Assembly: GCA_026119855.1 (NCBI GenBank)
Contig: JAOWBW010001124.1
Coordinates: 186,001 to 250,000 of the forward strand
Source of the DNA: Campanula takesimana
Taxonomy: Eukaryota; Streptophyta; Magnoliopsida; Asterales; Campanulaceae
Length of the DNA stretch: 64,000 bases
Direction of reading: 5' to 3'
Under the pieces are notes generated by a model. The model was not told where the DNA came from. It ran no database searches and saw only the letters and a program-made list of their open reading frames with translations. A program made the position numbers and the translations under genes. Positions 24,165 through 36,300 of this stretch are shown one piece after another (within the stretch, counting starts at the first letter, position 1; the number at the start of each line of letters is the position of its first letter).

Positions 24165-25189
24165 TGTAGATACCCCGGGGCCGGAGGCCACGGCCTTAGG
24201 CTTGAGCGTGTGGGCTACCCTAGGATGTCTAATTGTGTTTTAGAGTCGCCACCCACGTTTTTAGAGGAACGTAAGAAAACCTATTGTTTGTGAGCCTAAG
24301 TTTGATTTACGAAAACAGAGATTATTTGGGATGAGGGGTTCGGGGGTTAGGTTACGAAATGGGAAGTACTTAAACACCCATTTCGCCCGAGCAACGTCGG
24401 TCTTGTTTGTTCATAATTCACTTTTAAAGATAAATGTGTTCTTCCTATTAAAATGATGATAAAAAGGGGTTTTTAGAGTTAAAATGTAGGGAGATGACTC
24501 CTAGGCCAATTCAATGTAATGAAAGGACCGTTGGTGTCATGTCCCAAATGGTTTTGGGTGATTGCACATGTGATTGAAGAAGAAGAAGAAGAAGAAGAAG
24601 AAGAAAAAGAAGAAGAAGAAGAGGAGGAGAAATGTTTAAGACATTTACCTATAATATCCTTCCAAAAAGAACCTCTTGTAAAGCCTTGAAGAAGAGGTTG
24701 AATCCTTAGTTGAAGAAATCCCAAGAAAAGGTCTAGGAGAGAAGTGAGTAAAAGGTCTAAAAGTAATGATTTTTCAAGGTCCTCCTCCAATGATGGATTG
24801 GAGGGGTTTTTATAGTTGAACAATGACTGTTTTTGGAGCCAAACGGAGTCTCCAAGAATCTTTCCTGGGAAAAATCATGTATAATGAGCAAGGGAGAGAT
24901 TTTGGGCAGAATCTGTAACTGACACGCCCCAGAAGCGTGCGCATCCCACCTAGGCAGCGGAAGGCGCGCGCGTCTGGCCTCAAGGGGCGGAGGCGCGGGA
25001 CTCTGAGAAGCAATTTTTGACAGAATGGACTAGAAAGTTAGAACTGTTATTCAGTTTAGTCCGGGACTTAACGGAGTCCGTCTGGAACTCAACCAAAGTA
25101 ATAGAAACTAACAAAAAACACTTAGAAGAAGGAGAAACACAAAACCAAGTGTGCAATCGGGGTGAGCGGTCCAAGGCGGGGTGTCTACA
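24165..25189. repeat. LTR-like block with TGTAGAYACCCC inverted ends
   Basis: Starts TGTAGATACCCC and ends GGGGTGTCTACA, a 12-bp terminal inverted repeat with one mismatch and TG...CA ends over 1025 bp. This is the form of some gypsy LTRs. Flanking bases (CATTA left, GAGCC right) do not match, so there is no target duplication, and it may be one LTR of a truncated element rather than a solo LTR. It contains a GAA microsatellite. Confidence 0.45.
24574..24632. repeat. GAA microsatellite
   Basis: About 18 consecutive or near-consecutive GAA triplets, ending in GAGGAGGAG. Confidence 0.9.
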
Positions 25190-25309
25190 GAGCCCCTCGG
25201 CGGTGTGGATTGCGAAGCAAACGCGCCGACGAAAGACAGACATCTTCCTAGGACATCACCAAGAAAAGGAAAAGACTCGATAAAAGTAGGAATTTGAAAT
25301 TGCGGAGGA

Positions 25310-25375
25310 TAGAGGTGCGCTCCCTGTGTGAGCGGCTTTGAGAGATAAGGGTGCGCTCCCTGTGTGAGCGGCTTT
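25310..25375. repeat. Two-copy tandem repeat, about 38 bp unit
   Basis: The unit GGTGCGCTCCCTGTGTGAGC plus GGCTTTG occurs twice, separated by AGAGATAAG, directly before the larger minisatellite. Confidence 0.8.
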
Positions 25376-25700
25376 GCCAATAGCGGGATCCGTTTGCTGA
25401 GAGCGGGATCTGTTTGCTGGAAGCGGGACCTGTTTGCTGATAGCGAGATCCGTTTGCTGGAAGCGGATCTGTTTGATAGAAGCGGGACCTGTTTGCTGAT
25501 AGCGAGATCCGTTTGCTGGAATGCGGGACCCGGAGGACCGTTTACTGAAGTGCGGGACCCAGAGGACCGTCTGCTGAAGTGCGGGACCCGAAGGACCGTT
25601 TTGCTGAAGTGCGGGACCCGAAGGACTGTCTGCTGAAGTGCGGGACCCCGGAGGACCGTTTTGCTGAAGTGCGGGACCCGGAGGACCGTTTGCTTTGAAT
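25376..25700. repeat. Compound minisatellite (about 20-bp units, then about 30-bp units)
   Basis: First half: about seven copies of a roughly 20-bp unit like GCGGGATCTGTTTGCTGATA. Second half: about six copies of a roughly 30-bp unit, GTGCGGGACCC plus GGAGGACCGTTTGCTGAA. The 30-bp unit looks like the 20-bp unit with an inserted CCGGAGGACC-like segment. Long open frames on both strands here are produced by the repetition and are not evidence of a gene. Confidence 0.9.
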
Positions 25701-25907
25701 GGATGTAGATCTCGTTTGATGAGGAAGCAGTGGTTCTGTGGCTCATCCCGGACCAAATTGTTGTCGTGAGTCGTACTTTGACTGTTTGACTTTGACTTTT
25801 GACGGGGTGCGGGCACAGTTGACTGCGGAGTGCTTTGTGCTGGGGATGAATTGTAAAAAAAACTGATCTTTGAGGAAATAAAGACACCCTACTTTGAATG
25901 GGAGTTT

Positions 25908-26716
25908 CTATCCTATTTCAGTTTTTAGACATGCCTTAAGGGCGGACCAAATTAATGTGTGCCCAGCTGAGTGTTTGCTGTCGTCATTTGAGCTTCCCTT
26001 GTTGCTGGGATTGATCTTTTCTGTAGGTTGAAGGCGTTTGAATGCGCCTGGGCTTCTTTCTTGAGGATAAAACCAAATGTATTTAGAGTGATGATCAACA
26101 AAAATAATGTAGTACTTAAAACCATCATGAGACAAAGTGGAGATGTCCCAAACATCACTATATAACACATCAAGAGGTCCAAAAGAATGAATAGTATTAT
26201 TGAGAAAGGTAATTTATGATTCTTGTTGGCAATCGCAAGAATTGCAATGAAAACTACTAGACGTAGGATACCTAACTGACAACTTTTACTAATATGACGC
26301 AAAATAGAGTAGGACGATGACCCAAACGAACTGGAGGGTGGAAAAGACTGAAGCCATAGTGAACAGCGGAACGGGTAGGATGCCATTCATAAGACGCCGA
26401 TTTAGGTCGACCTTAGAGGAGGATTGCCCCAGTTTTGATTGTCCTTCACAACAAATGAATCAGATAAGAAGGTGATAGAGGCATTATTATCATGACATAA
26501 TTTGGAGATGGAAATAATATTACGGGATAATTGGGGAACATGCACAAACATGATTAAGACGAAAAGAAGAACCAGGAGTAAGGAGAGAGGTGGAACCCAA
26601 TGTTGGAGATTTGTAGGCCAGAACCATCACCAATAAACAGTTCATCAGTTCCATCATATGGGCAATGGAGAGAAAGGTTGTTGAGGTCATTAGTGGCATG
26701 ATGAGTGGCACCACTA
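25908..26716 (-). pseudogene. Ty1/copia pol remnant (protease and integrase)
   Basis: On the minus strand, directly against the assembly gap, is a protease piece SGATHHATNDLNNLSLH. This lies next to GDGSGLQISNIGF, a classic copia protease. Further along (26168-26030) is the integrase start YSDVWDISTLSHDGFKYYI, with VDHHSKYIWFYP. Frames are broken several times between them. It is a different copia lineage from the two elements at the left of the window. Confidence 0.75.
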
Positions 26717-26717
26717 T

Positions 26718-26817
26718 NNNNNNNNNNNNNNNNNNNNNNNNNNNNNNNNNNNNNNNNNNNNNNNNNNNNNNNNNNNNNNNNNNNNNNNNNNNNNNNNNNN
26801 NNNNNNNNNNNNNNNNN
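26718..26817. other. Assembly gap
   Basis: Exactly 100 N, a conventional gap of unknown true size. It falls inside the copia remnant, so sequence to its left and right may not be adjacent in the genome. Confidence 1.
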
Positions 26818-26859
26818 GGAAGACGATGATAATCTCAGGTCTAAGGATTCCAATGATAT

Positions 26860-27046
26860 AACTAAATGAGATTTAATTATGACATTTGACCATGGCATAA
26901 ATTTCATAGTGGGTCATGTTCAATACTTGTTCACCAACAAGTACCCATTAGTTTAATTTGTATCTCATACATATGATTATCACATGATCATCCATAAAAC
27001 TTATACTAGTTCGTCATAAGTACTAGGAACGAGGATTATTATAATC
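26860..27046 (-). repeat. LTR fragment related to the nested copia element
   Basis: Reverse complement of 26930-27046 resembles the start of the LTR at 3985-4075: shared order of AATAATC(T)TCG, CCTAGTACTT, CTAGTATAA, a GATCATG-type repeat and GGGTACTTGTT. Divergence is high, so this is an older or related family. It stops at the border of the palindromic transposon at 27047. Confidence 0.55.
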
Positions 27047-27125
27047 AGGGCCGGCCTAGGGGAGGGGGCAGGTGGGGCGCCCGCCTAGGGCCCTTGGCCG
27101 GAGAGGGGCCCAAAATTTTTATAGC

Positions 27126-27156
<31 letters not shown>

Positions 27157-28220
27157 CACGTATATACACACATATATTATCTTTATTTAAGAAATAATAG
27201 AAACAAAATTATCAATAATTTTTTCTTTAAAAAAAAACAGCTGACACATTTTATTAGTTCATTTTTAAGAAAAAGAGGCCCCAAGAAAAAATATACACCA
27301 AAAAAAGAGGCCTATTTTATTTGAGAAAAAAAACAACAACCAAGCTCCACTACGCATATAATTTTTAAGGCCTTCATATTTCCTCATTCATATTATATTT
27401 GGGCCCTTATACTTTGTTGCTTCACGTTTTTAATAGTTTTGTTATACTCTCATGACATCATAAAATGTCTTATTTGACTATTAAAAGAAATGTTGATATA
27501 TTTTCCTTTTATCATTATTCTTAATGGGAGTAAGAATTACATTCGTAGCAAATGACTATTTAAGCATTTTTGTGTTTTAATTTAGGAATTTCACTTATTT
27601 TAATAACTCAAAGAAAATATATTTTTTCTTTTGAATAATATAAGTTGAAATAAACACATATTTATAAGACATGGATATGTATAATCTTCTGTGGAGTATT
27701 TTTTTTAGTCCTCATATTCTTATTATATTATTATATTTTTGGTGACCATAATTTAATCTTATATTTGCAAGAGTTTTTATGACTCTTTCATAATATAGAT
27801 CTATAATATGTTCTTTTGCAATTTTTGGGATGTTATATGTACATTTTTTAATCATATTTTTGTTGTACATATTTTTTTATTTTATAATTTTACTGGGTTT
27901 TATATATTTTGTTACTATTATTTATAAAAAAATTGTAGGTTTGATTAAAACCCAGTAAAATTATAAAATAAAAAAATATGTACAATAAAAATATGATTAA
28001 AAAATGTACATATAACGTCCCAAAATTTTCAAAAGAACATATTATAGATATATATTATGAAAGAGTCATAAAAACTCTTGCAAATATAAGATTAAATTAT
28101 GGTCACCAAAAATATAATAATATAATAAGAATATGAGGACTAAAAAAAAAAAATACCCCACAGAAGATTATACATATCCATCTCTTATAAATATGTTTTT
28201 ATTTCAACTTATATTTTTTC

Positions 28221-29296
28221 GGCCAAAATACATTTACCCCCCCAAAGTATCCACCGAATCCCACTTTGCCCCCCAGCGCCAAATTTGTCCCACTTTGCCC
28301 CCCAAGCTTCAATTTGTCCCACTTTCCCCCCCAGCTCCAGACTTTGCACCCCATCACTAACGAATGTTAGAAAATTTAACAGAATAGGTAACGATTGGAC
28401 TATTTTGTAATGCTTATTAGTTTTTAAGGGTCAAAATGCAAAGTTTCAAATATTAAGTACTAAAAATTTATTTTTTTTCCAAAATTTAACATTATCTTAA
28501 ATCATAAATAATTAATAAGTCTTGAAACTAATACTAATTTTATGCTAATTTTTTTTTTTAAAAAAAAAATGAAATTATTTTTTCTAAATAAATGAAATTT
28601 ATTTTTTTTATAAAAACTAAAAATTAAGTATGTTTTTTTTATTTTTTAAATAAAATATTTAAAAAAATAAAGATTTTTTTTCTAAAAAAACATTGTAAAG
28701 TTTTATTTATATTTTTAAAAAATATAAAATAAAAATTTTAAATTGTAATTTTTGTAAGAATTTTATTTAAAAAAAATTAAAACATTATAGCCTTTTTTTT
28801 ATTTTATAAAAATATTGTATTTTTTTGTTTGTTGAAAAAAGTACAATATTCTTTTAAATATTTTTATTTAAAAAATAAAAAAACATACTTAATTTTTAGT
28901 TTTATTAAAAAAAATAAATTTCATTTATTTAGAAAAAATAATTTCATATTTTTTTAAAAAAAAATTAGCATAAAATTAGTATTAGTTTCAAGACTTATTA
29001 ATTATTTATGATTTAAGATAATGTTAAATATTTGGAAAAATAAATAAATTTTTAGTACTTAATATTTGAAACTTTGCATTTTGACCCTTAAAAACTAATA
29101 AGCATTACAAAATAGTCCAATCGTTACCTATTCTGTTAAATTTTCTAACATTCGTTAGTGATGGGGTGCAAAGTCTGGAGCTGGGGGGGAAAGTGGGACA
29201 AATTGAAGCTTTGGGGGGCAAAGTGGGACAAATTTGGCGCTGGGGGGCAAAGTGGGATTCGGTGGATACTTTGGGGGGGGTAAATGTATTTTGGCC
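28221..29296. mobile_element. Foldback Mutator-like MITE, nested
   Basis: 1076 bp with long inverted arms beginning GGCCAAAATACATTTACC and closing with the complement. It is flanked by a perfect 9-bp direct duplication TATTTTTTC (28212-28220 and 29297-29305), the size made by Mutator-type transposases. Each arm holds tandem words of the type TTTGTCCCACTTTGCCCCCC. The centre is almost pure A/T. It has no coding capacity and inserted into the right arm of the larger palindrome. Confidence 0.9.
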
Positions 29297-29801
29297 TATT
29301 TTTTCACAAGAAAAAGATATTTTCTTTGAGTTATTAAAATAAGTGAAATTCCTAAATTAAAACACAAAAATGCTTAAATAGTCATTTGCTACGAATGTAA
29401 TTCTTACTCCCATTAAGAATAATGATGAAAGGAAAATATATCAACATTTCTTTTAATTGTCAAATAAGACATTTTATGATGTCATGTGAGTATAACAAAA
29501 CTATTAAAAACGTGAAGCAACAAAGTATAAGGGCCCAAATATAATATGAATGAGGAAATATGAAGGCCTTAAAAATTATATGCGTAGTGGAACTTGGTTG
29601 TTTTTTTTTTTTTTTTCCTCAAATAAAATAGGCCTCTTTTTTGGTGTATATTTTTTCTTGGGGCCTCTTTTTCTTAAAAATGAACTAATAAAATGTGTCA
29701 GCTGTTTTTTTTTTAAGAAAAAATTAGTGATAATTTTGTTTCTATTATTTCTTAAATAAAGATAATATGTGTGTGTATATACGTGTATGTGTGTATATAT
29801 A

Positions 29802-30119
29802 CTCCCTCCGCCCCAGCACAAGTGAAACTTTTTTCTCTTTTGGGACGTCTCACTAAAAGTGAGACTGCCCAAAATGGAAATGTTTCAACCCCACTCATTC
29901 TCTCTCTTCATTTTCCACCACTCAATTTATTCAATCAACACTACTATTTATCCCACTCAATCTCTCTCTTCATTTTCCACCACTCAATTTATCCAACCAA
30001 CACTACTATTTACTCCACTCATTCTCTCTCTTCATTTTCTACCACACATTTACTAGTTTTTCTTAATTATAATTAGTGTGCAAACTCTTCTAATCTTACT
30101 TGTGCTGGGACGGAGGGAG
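29802..30119. mobile_element. Stowaway-type MITE
   Basis: 318 bp between TA dinucleotides. Termini CTCCCTCCGCCCCAGCACAA and its complement. Internally it has three copies of a roughly 60-bp CTCTCTTCATTTTCCACCACTCA repeat. Tc1/mariner-type duplication (TA). Confidence 0.9.
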
Positions 30120-30197
30120 TATATGCTAAAAAAAATTTGGGCCCCTCTCCGGCCTTGGGCCTAGGCGGGCGCCCCACCTGCCCCTTGGGCCGGCCCT

Positions 30198-30329
30198 TAT
30201 GTTCAGAATCATTTTCAGCCCTTTTAACAAAACCCGAAAAAAAAAGAAGAGGCTCTTGCCGTCTCTTCCGTCCCCGACCGAACTCCCAACGAGAACAAAC
30301 AAACAAACTGCCCCCTTCCCCACTTTCAC
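30198..30329 (+). promoter_or_regulatory. 5' untranslated region and surviving proximal upstream region of the RRM gene
   Basis: Only about 130 bp separate the end of the palindromic transposon from the start codon. The stretch is CT- and AAC-rich (typical of plant leaders) with no clear TATA box. The promoter must therefore lie partly or wholly within transposon sequence, or the original one is displaced by 3.1 kb. Confidence 0.5.
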
Positions 30330-33300
30330 ATGGCCGCCATTAGAAAACTCTCAAAGACCATCTACGGTTGCCATAATTTCTCTCACTCAACTCTTACTAC
30401 TACCTCTTTATCTTCATCTTCCCCACTCTTCCCTTCCACCGCCCTCATACAGTGCAGAGGTATAACTTCCAAGCTCTTCGTCGGAGGTACCCTCTGCAAA
30501 TATTTCTCAATTTTTATTTGATTTTCCGTTAATTAGCATATATGCACACACATGTATATGCATCCACTATGAGTTGGTGATTGGCCCTAAACTTTGATTT
30601 GAGGATATTTTTGGATTTGTTTCAAATTACTTTGGGGAATGGTTAGTCTGGTTGGGTAGAAATTAGGAGACATTTTGTTAATCTATATCATTACGCAAAA
30701 AAAAAAAAAAAGTGAACTACTTTGGCCAATAATACTTGGAAATTGCTTTAGCCTTTCAATGCTTGATCATCAAATTAAACCCTCTTCGGTCAGAGTAAAC
30801 CCATTACCCACTTGCCAGAAAACACACACAGAACCAAAACTCTAGTTACAATTCGATAAGCTAACTATTGTTTGTGCACCAATACTCCTCTACAATGCCG
30901 TTTATTTGTATTATACTCCCTCCGTCCTCCTGATAATAGTCCCATTTAAATTTTGACGGTCAACGCAAGTGAACTTTTGACCAAACATTAATGTTCATTC
31001 TAAACATCCTAGTGAAACTTTGAAAAATGTAATTGATAAATCATTAAGTGGTTTATCAATAACAATCTTTAGAATTTTATTAGGATGATTATATTGACAT
31101 TGATATTTGGTCAAAGTTCACTTGTGCTGACCGTAAAAGTCAAAAGGAACTATCTTTCCGTGATGGAGGGAGTGTATTGCATAGGAAACAACACCCCCCC
31201 CCCCAAGTTATTACAGACTTATTGCCTAATTAACTTACTTTTAATTGGTGGCTGTGCATTACTTTGAAATGCAACACGAATAGGGGTGGCAATTTGTATC
31301 CAATGGGTATACCCATTAAGATTTTGTCATGTTTAAAGTGTTGTATATTGTATCATGTACAATAGTTTAAAGCATGAGTTTTTTAATGGATAACACCCAT
31401 TGGGTAACCCAAACACCCATTTTGCCAATACGGTGTTGTGGTTGAGTATTGACACACACAAAATAGTTAGTTTATCAAACTCTAAAGAGTGTTTTGGTTT
31501 TGTGGATGAGTTCCAGCAAGTGATTTCATCCGATTGACGAGGGTATCATTTGGTGATCAAGTAAGGAAATTTTGAAGTGATATTCGCATATTATCTACCT
31601 AGTACGTTTACGTATTCCGTTACAAGATAATCTTGGCAACAGAGTGTTTGATATGCTTGTTCTTGGTATTTAGAAGTTCTTAAATCCCTTCTTATACAAT
31701 GTTGAAAGATGCTGTAACGGTTTTAAACTCTTCGTTTTCTTCTACATGAAATTAGTATGAACTGCTGATATAGCATTATCCTTTGATAGAGAATTTCGTA
31801 AACTTTCTGTAAAAATATATTTTGTTCTTTTTATATTTTAATGATGTTGAAATAAGAAAATTGAAGTTCTGGAGCGCTACAAGTTTTGGCCTTCTCAGAC
31901 TCTAGTTAGTGATGTCTGTTTCAGGCACTATGATTTGATTTGAACTTATAGACCATCTGTAGTATCCAAAAACATCTGCGAACCAAACTTTTCATTTCCT
32001 TTATCTGTTTTGGCTAACATGTACATCAGTTGTCTACTTGTTTTCTTCTACTCCCTCTGTCCCAGAATAAATTTCATAGTTGACAAGTCAATGTTTTTAA
32101 GCTTTTAGTTATATTTCCTTCATTGACCCAATCCATTCAGGTAAAGTAGCACTTCCCATCACATTGCTATGCTTGTGTCTATTAAAATGGGTAGTATAGG
32201 AAGATCACCTAACTTCACATCCTATTTTTTGTAATACTACATTTATTTTGGGACAAACCAAAATGGAAAGTAGGACATTTATTCCTGGACAGAGGGACTA
32301 TTATCTTCCTCAATATAGGAGATTCATTCTCCACTTTCCCATTAAATATCTGAATTTGTGACTGCTCCTAAAACAATGATAGAAGTGATACCTATCGCCT
32401 TCATATTATACGCCTGGCACGTTGTACGGGGTGACCACTCATCTCCGTACTGTTATAACAAGGGATTAGCTACATCTAGTCAATAGCAAGTACATTGTGC
32501 TTCTAGTCGCTCATTCAATTATTAGTGCCCAATTAAGTTGTCATCTATGTCTATCCCTGTAGTAACTGGCGTTGAGCACTCTAAGTCCAAATTTATTACT
32601 ACCTCCGTCCCTAAAAGATAGCCCCGTTTGATTTTGGTGTGGTAAACGCTTGTGAACTTTGACTAAATAATATTGTCAGTCTAACCATCCTAGTGAAAGT
32701 CAAATAATTGTTATTGATAAATGATAAATTACCAAATGATTTATCAATAGCAATTCTAAAATTTCCTTAGGATGATTATATTGACATTAATGCTTGCTCA
32801 AAGTTCCCAACTGTTGACCATCCCAAAACCAAATGGGACTATCTTTCCAGGACGGAGGGAGTATCTCATATCGAATTCAGTATGACTACATTCAACTGCA
32901 TCTGAGGAATGGTACATTGTGAAAACGTAGGCACTTCGTAGATGTGAGTGGTAACACTTGTGGGGCACACTTGCTAATCCAAATGACTAGGTGAAAGTTT
33001 TAGATGTTGCAAATGAAAACAAGGACAAAAAGAATAATCTTAGTTTCTCTGTGGATTTAGGAAAAATCATGCAATCAACTATTTTAAGAATTGATTGACT
33101 TTATAATTTCTCGAACTGTTTCTTATTTATGAAAGAAAATTTTACTACCTTTATCCCAAAATGTGTCTGAATTTGATCTTTATGAATGTCCGAATTTGAT
33201 CCTTAACATAGATCAAATTCGGACACATTTTGGGACGAAGGGATACCTTAGGCCCTTACAATACAGGGACTCTGAGTGCGTTCAGATAGGCACACTTGTA

Positions 33301-36300
33301 ATACAAAGAAGAATGATTATGTTTTGACATATCATTGACAAGCATAGGGTTACTAACTAGACATGATACACTAGCCCGAGGTGGAATTTTCATATTTTGA
33401 CATGATTAAAATGTGACGCTGAACTGGACTCCCAATGAATGTATCTGATTAGTCGGTACAACAATTAGGTCACCAACTTCCTTGACCTTCCTGCACTGGG
33501 AGGCGCCTCCGATGTGTAATCATACATGAGGGGTCCTCCAATTTTCACTCAGTCAGACGTAGCTCCCTATAATCAATTTTTGCTTGAATGGTTTGTAGAG
33601 ATCAGGTTCAGAGCCCTATTAGCAGCCACTTTTACTTTTGTTGCCTGTTGTGCATACCAGTCGTGGCAAATACTCGAGACTAAGGTATTGTGAAAAAGGG
33701 AACCCGTTTCAGTTATATAATGAAAAAATATGCAAGCAACTTTTGATCGGGATGAATTCTTGGCCTATACGATTCAAACCACATATTCCATACATCCCAT
33801 AATTAGGGGCACTTTTGGCCAAACTTACTTGAACTTTGACTAATATATTATGCTAAAGTATTAATCTCCATAAAAATTTAAAAATGGTTATTAAATCAGT
33901 AATAGAAACATTATCAATAACTATGTTTTAAATTATATGGAGATAAATAATTTAGCATAAAATGTTAATCAAAGTTCAAATAGGTTTGACCAAAAGTGCC
34001 CCTAATTATGGGACGGATGATTTGTTTGTGGGTATAAGTCAACACCATCTTTATGCAGGATGGATAGAGAAAAAATCTACATTAGAGAAGAGAAGCAAAC
34101 AACCCAAGTTGTTCTTGTATCGTAAGTTAATAGACCATTTCCTCTAAAGAGAATTATGGATTGTTAAACAAGGACTAAATCACTTGGCCAGGTATAGTTT
34201 CTTGATTCGGAGGGGGAATCAATCTTCCAAAGAATAGATTGTCATCAAATTGCTAGTAATCTAAATCTAATCAAACCGTTGACATACTAGTTAATCATAC
34301 CATGACAAGAATCCTCTAGATGACCTAATTACCATAGAAAAGGATGTTTTTGGTATCTAAGATACATCCTTTTCCATAGAAAAGGATGTATCTTAGATAC
34401 CAAAAACATCTTTTTGTTTTTGGAAAAGGATGTATCTTAGATACCAAAAACATCTTTATTGTTTTTGGTATCTAAGATACATCCTTTTCGATGTATCTTA
34501 GATACCAAAAACAATAAAGATGGAATCACTCTTAAACTACTACTAAACAATTTATTAACTTTTGCTTGTCCATAAGGAGTGGCTCAGTGGTAGAGCCAAA
34601 CTTCACAATGTGTGAGGTCTCGGGTTCGATCCCTTCCCATGCCTCCTAGGACATCATTATTATAAGGGGGTAAGTGGGGAACCACTATTGATCCTCTTAA
34701 ATATATATATATATATATATATATAGGGTTAATGACAATTTAGACCCTGAAGTATGATACCACCCTTCCAATCGAGCCTTGCATGTCTTTTTTCGCCAGA
34801 TCGGACCCTGGGGTGATTCATTTTCGCCAGTTAGGGCCTTTTTAACGGAATTCGTTAAAAAGTCAGTTAAAAGGCATGTGTCGTGCACGTGACTAACGGA
34901 ATTAGGTTGTTTGAAGTTGATGTTTCTTTTAAGGGGTTTAATGAAAATTCGAAACTTAATAGGGCTGAAAATAAAAATAATTAATAAAATAGTAAATAAA
35001 AGGGTTTTTAAAGTTATTTTCAAAATATTAATAAAAAATAAAATTAAATAAGAATTTTATTTTATAAACAAAATAAATCAAATTTTACATTTACCAAAAA
35101 AAAATCTTCATCCAATAAATATGCAACATTTTATAATTTATAATAAAAAAGAAAATTAAATAAGAGTTTTATTTTAAAACTTGTCGTTTTTTACGTTTAC
35201 CAAAGAAAATTATCATTAAATACTCTGATGCTCGGACTCTTTAATTTACTCCGCCGTAGCCGTGTCGGACACGTATTTTAGTCTTGTCGAGACGAGTCCG
35301 GTGAGGTAAACAAAAGAGTCTGAGTATCTTAGATTAAATAAATATGCAACATTTTATAAAAATTATAAATAGATTATCTTAAATTACCACCCATTCTCCC
35401 TCCTTCACCCACCACCGTTCAACCACCGTCCCAACACCATCTTCCTTAAACCCACACCACCACAACCCAATGCATCTTTAAATCCAAACCCAGAACACTT
35501 CACTTTCAGGAAAACTGAAAAAACTACCGGAGGCGGAGATATGTGACCGAACGGCCTCAAGAAGGCGGAGCGCACCGGTGGCGACGACATCAGCCAAGTT
35601 GTAGACCTCGTCGGGAAGGAGGGTATCGAGCCATCGCCGGAGTGAGGAGGCGTCGTAGAGATCGGCGTAATGAAGCTTCATACAAGCCTTGTGGGCATTG
35701 TGTGGATCGATATAGATGTGATTGATGCGCTGGGTATTGAAATTGGAAGAACGACAAATAAAGCCATGGACTTCGTAACCCTTGTCGAGGAGGAATTCAG
35801 TGAGGTAAGAGCCGTCTTGGCCGGTGATGCCGGTGATTAAAGCTACTTTGTGCTTGCTTTCGGTGGCGCCATTGTCGGATCCAGATCTGGTTGTGTCGAT
35901 TTCAGATGCCATTGTTGGAATTTTGACTGTGTGTGGAAAATGGTGGAGATGGAGAAAAGGGGTGGGAATGGGGACGGTGGTTCGGGGAGGTTCTTATAAG
36001 AGAGAGGAACGTGGTGGCGGCTGGGAAGGGGAAGAATTGAGACGGGGTGTGTGAAACAGAGACATGGAGAAAGTGGTGGTGGTGGTGGTGGGTGTAGAGG
36101 TGGCGGAGAAGAAGATGAGGGGTTTTGAAATTGGGTGAAGTGGGTGTGATGGGGAAGAAGGGAGTAATATTTTTTTTTATTTGACCCATCCCTTCCTTTT
36201 AAATTTTTTTCATTTACCCCCTTAATAGCTAATAACAATTACAAACCAATCCAATCCGTTAGTCACGTGTACGGCACAGCCTTTTAACTGACTTTTTAAC

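Larger units (their letters stand above)
27047..30197. mobile_element. Giant palindromic DNA transposon with GGGCCGGCC termini, carrying nested elements
   Basis: Both ends carry an inverted AGGGCCGGCC terminus followed by a matching GC-rich block (GGGCGCCCGCCTAGG) and then AT-rich arms. The left arm 27047-27930 pairs with 27945-28211 plus 29306-30197. The right arm was split by a foldback element at 28221-29296 and again by a Stowaway MITE at 29802-30119. Arms of about 880 bases with almost no unpaired centre make it a near-perfect hairpin. There is no transposase. A possible 8-bp duplication (TTATAATC at left, TTATGTTC at right) has two mismatches, which would suit a hAT origin, but the superfamily is not settled. 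Confidence 0.75.

Noticed and set aside
24165..25189. Solo LTR
   Set aside because: No matching target duplication at its borders, so kept only as an LTR-like block.
25108..25887. Two overlapping long minus-strand frames (259 and 186 codons)
   Set aside because: Both are generated by the minisatellite whose units are near multiples of three. Neither has family similarity.
34568..34650. tRNA gene
   Set aside because: A and B boxes are present but there is no complete cloverleaf. The 14-bp duplication and AT tail show a SINE.
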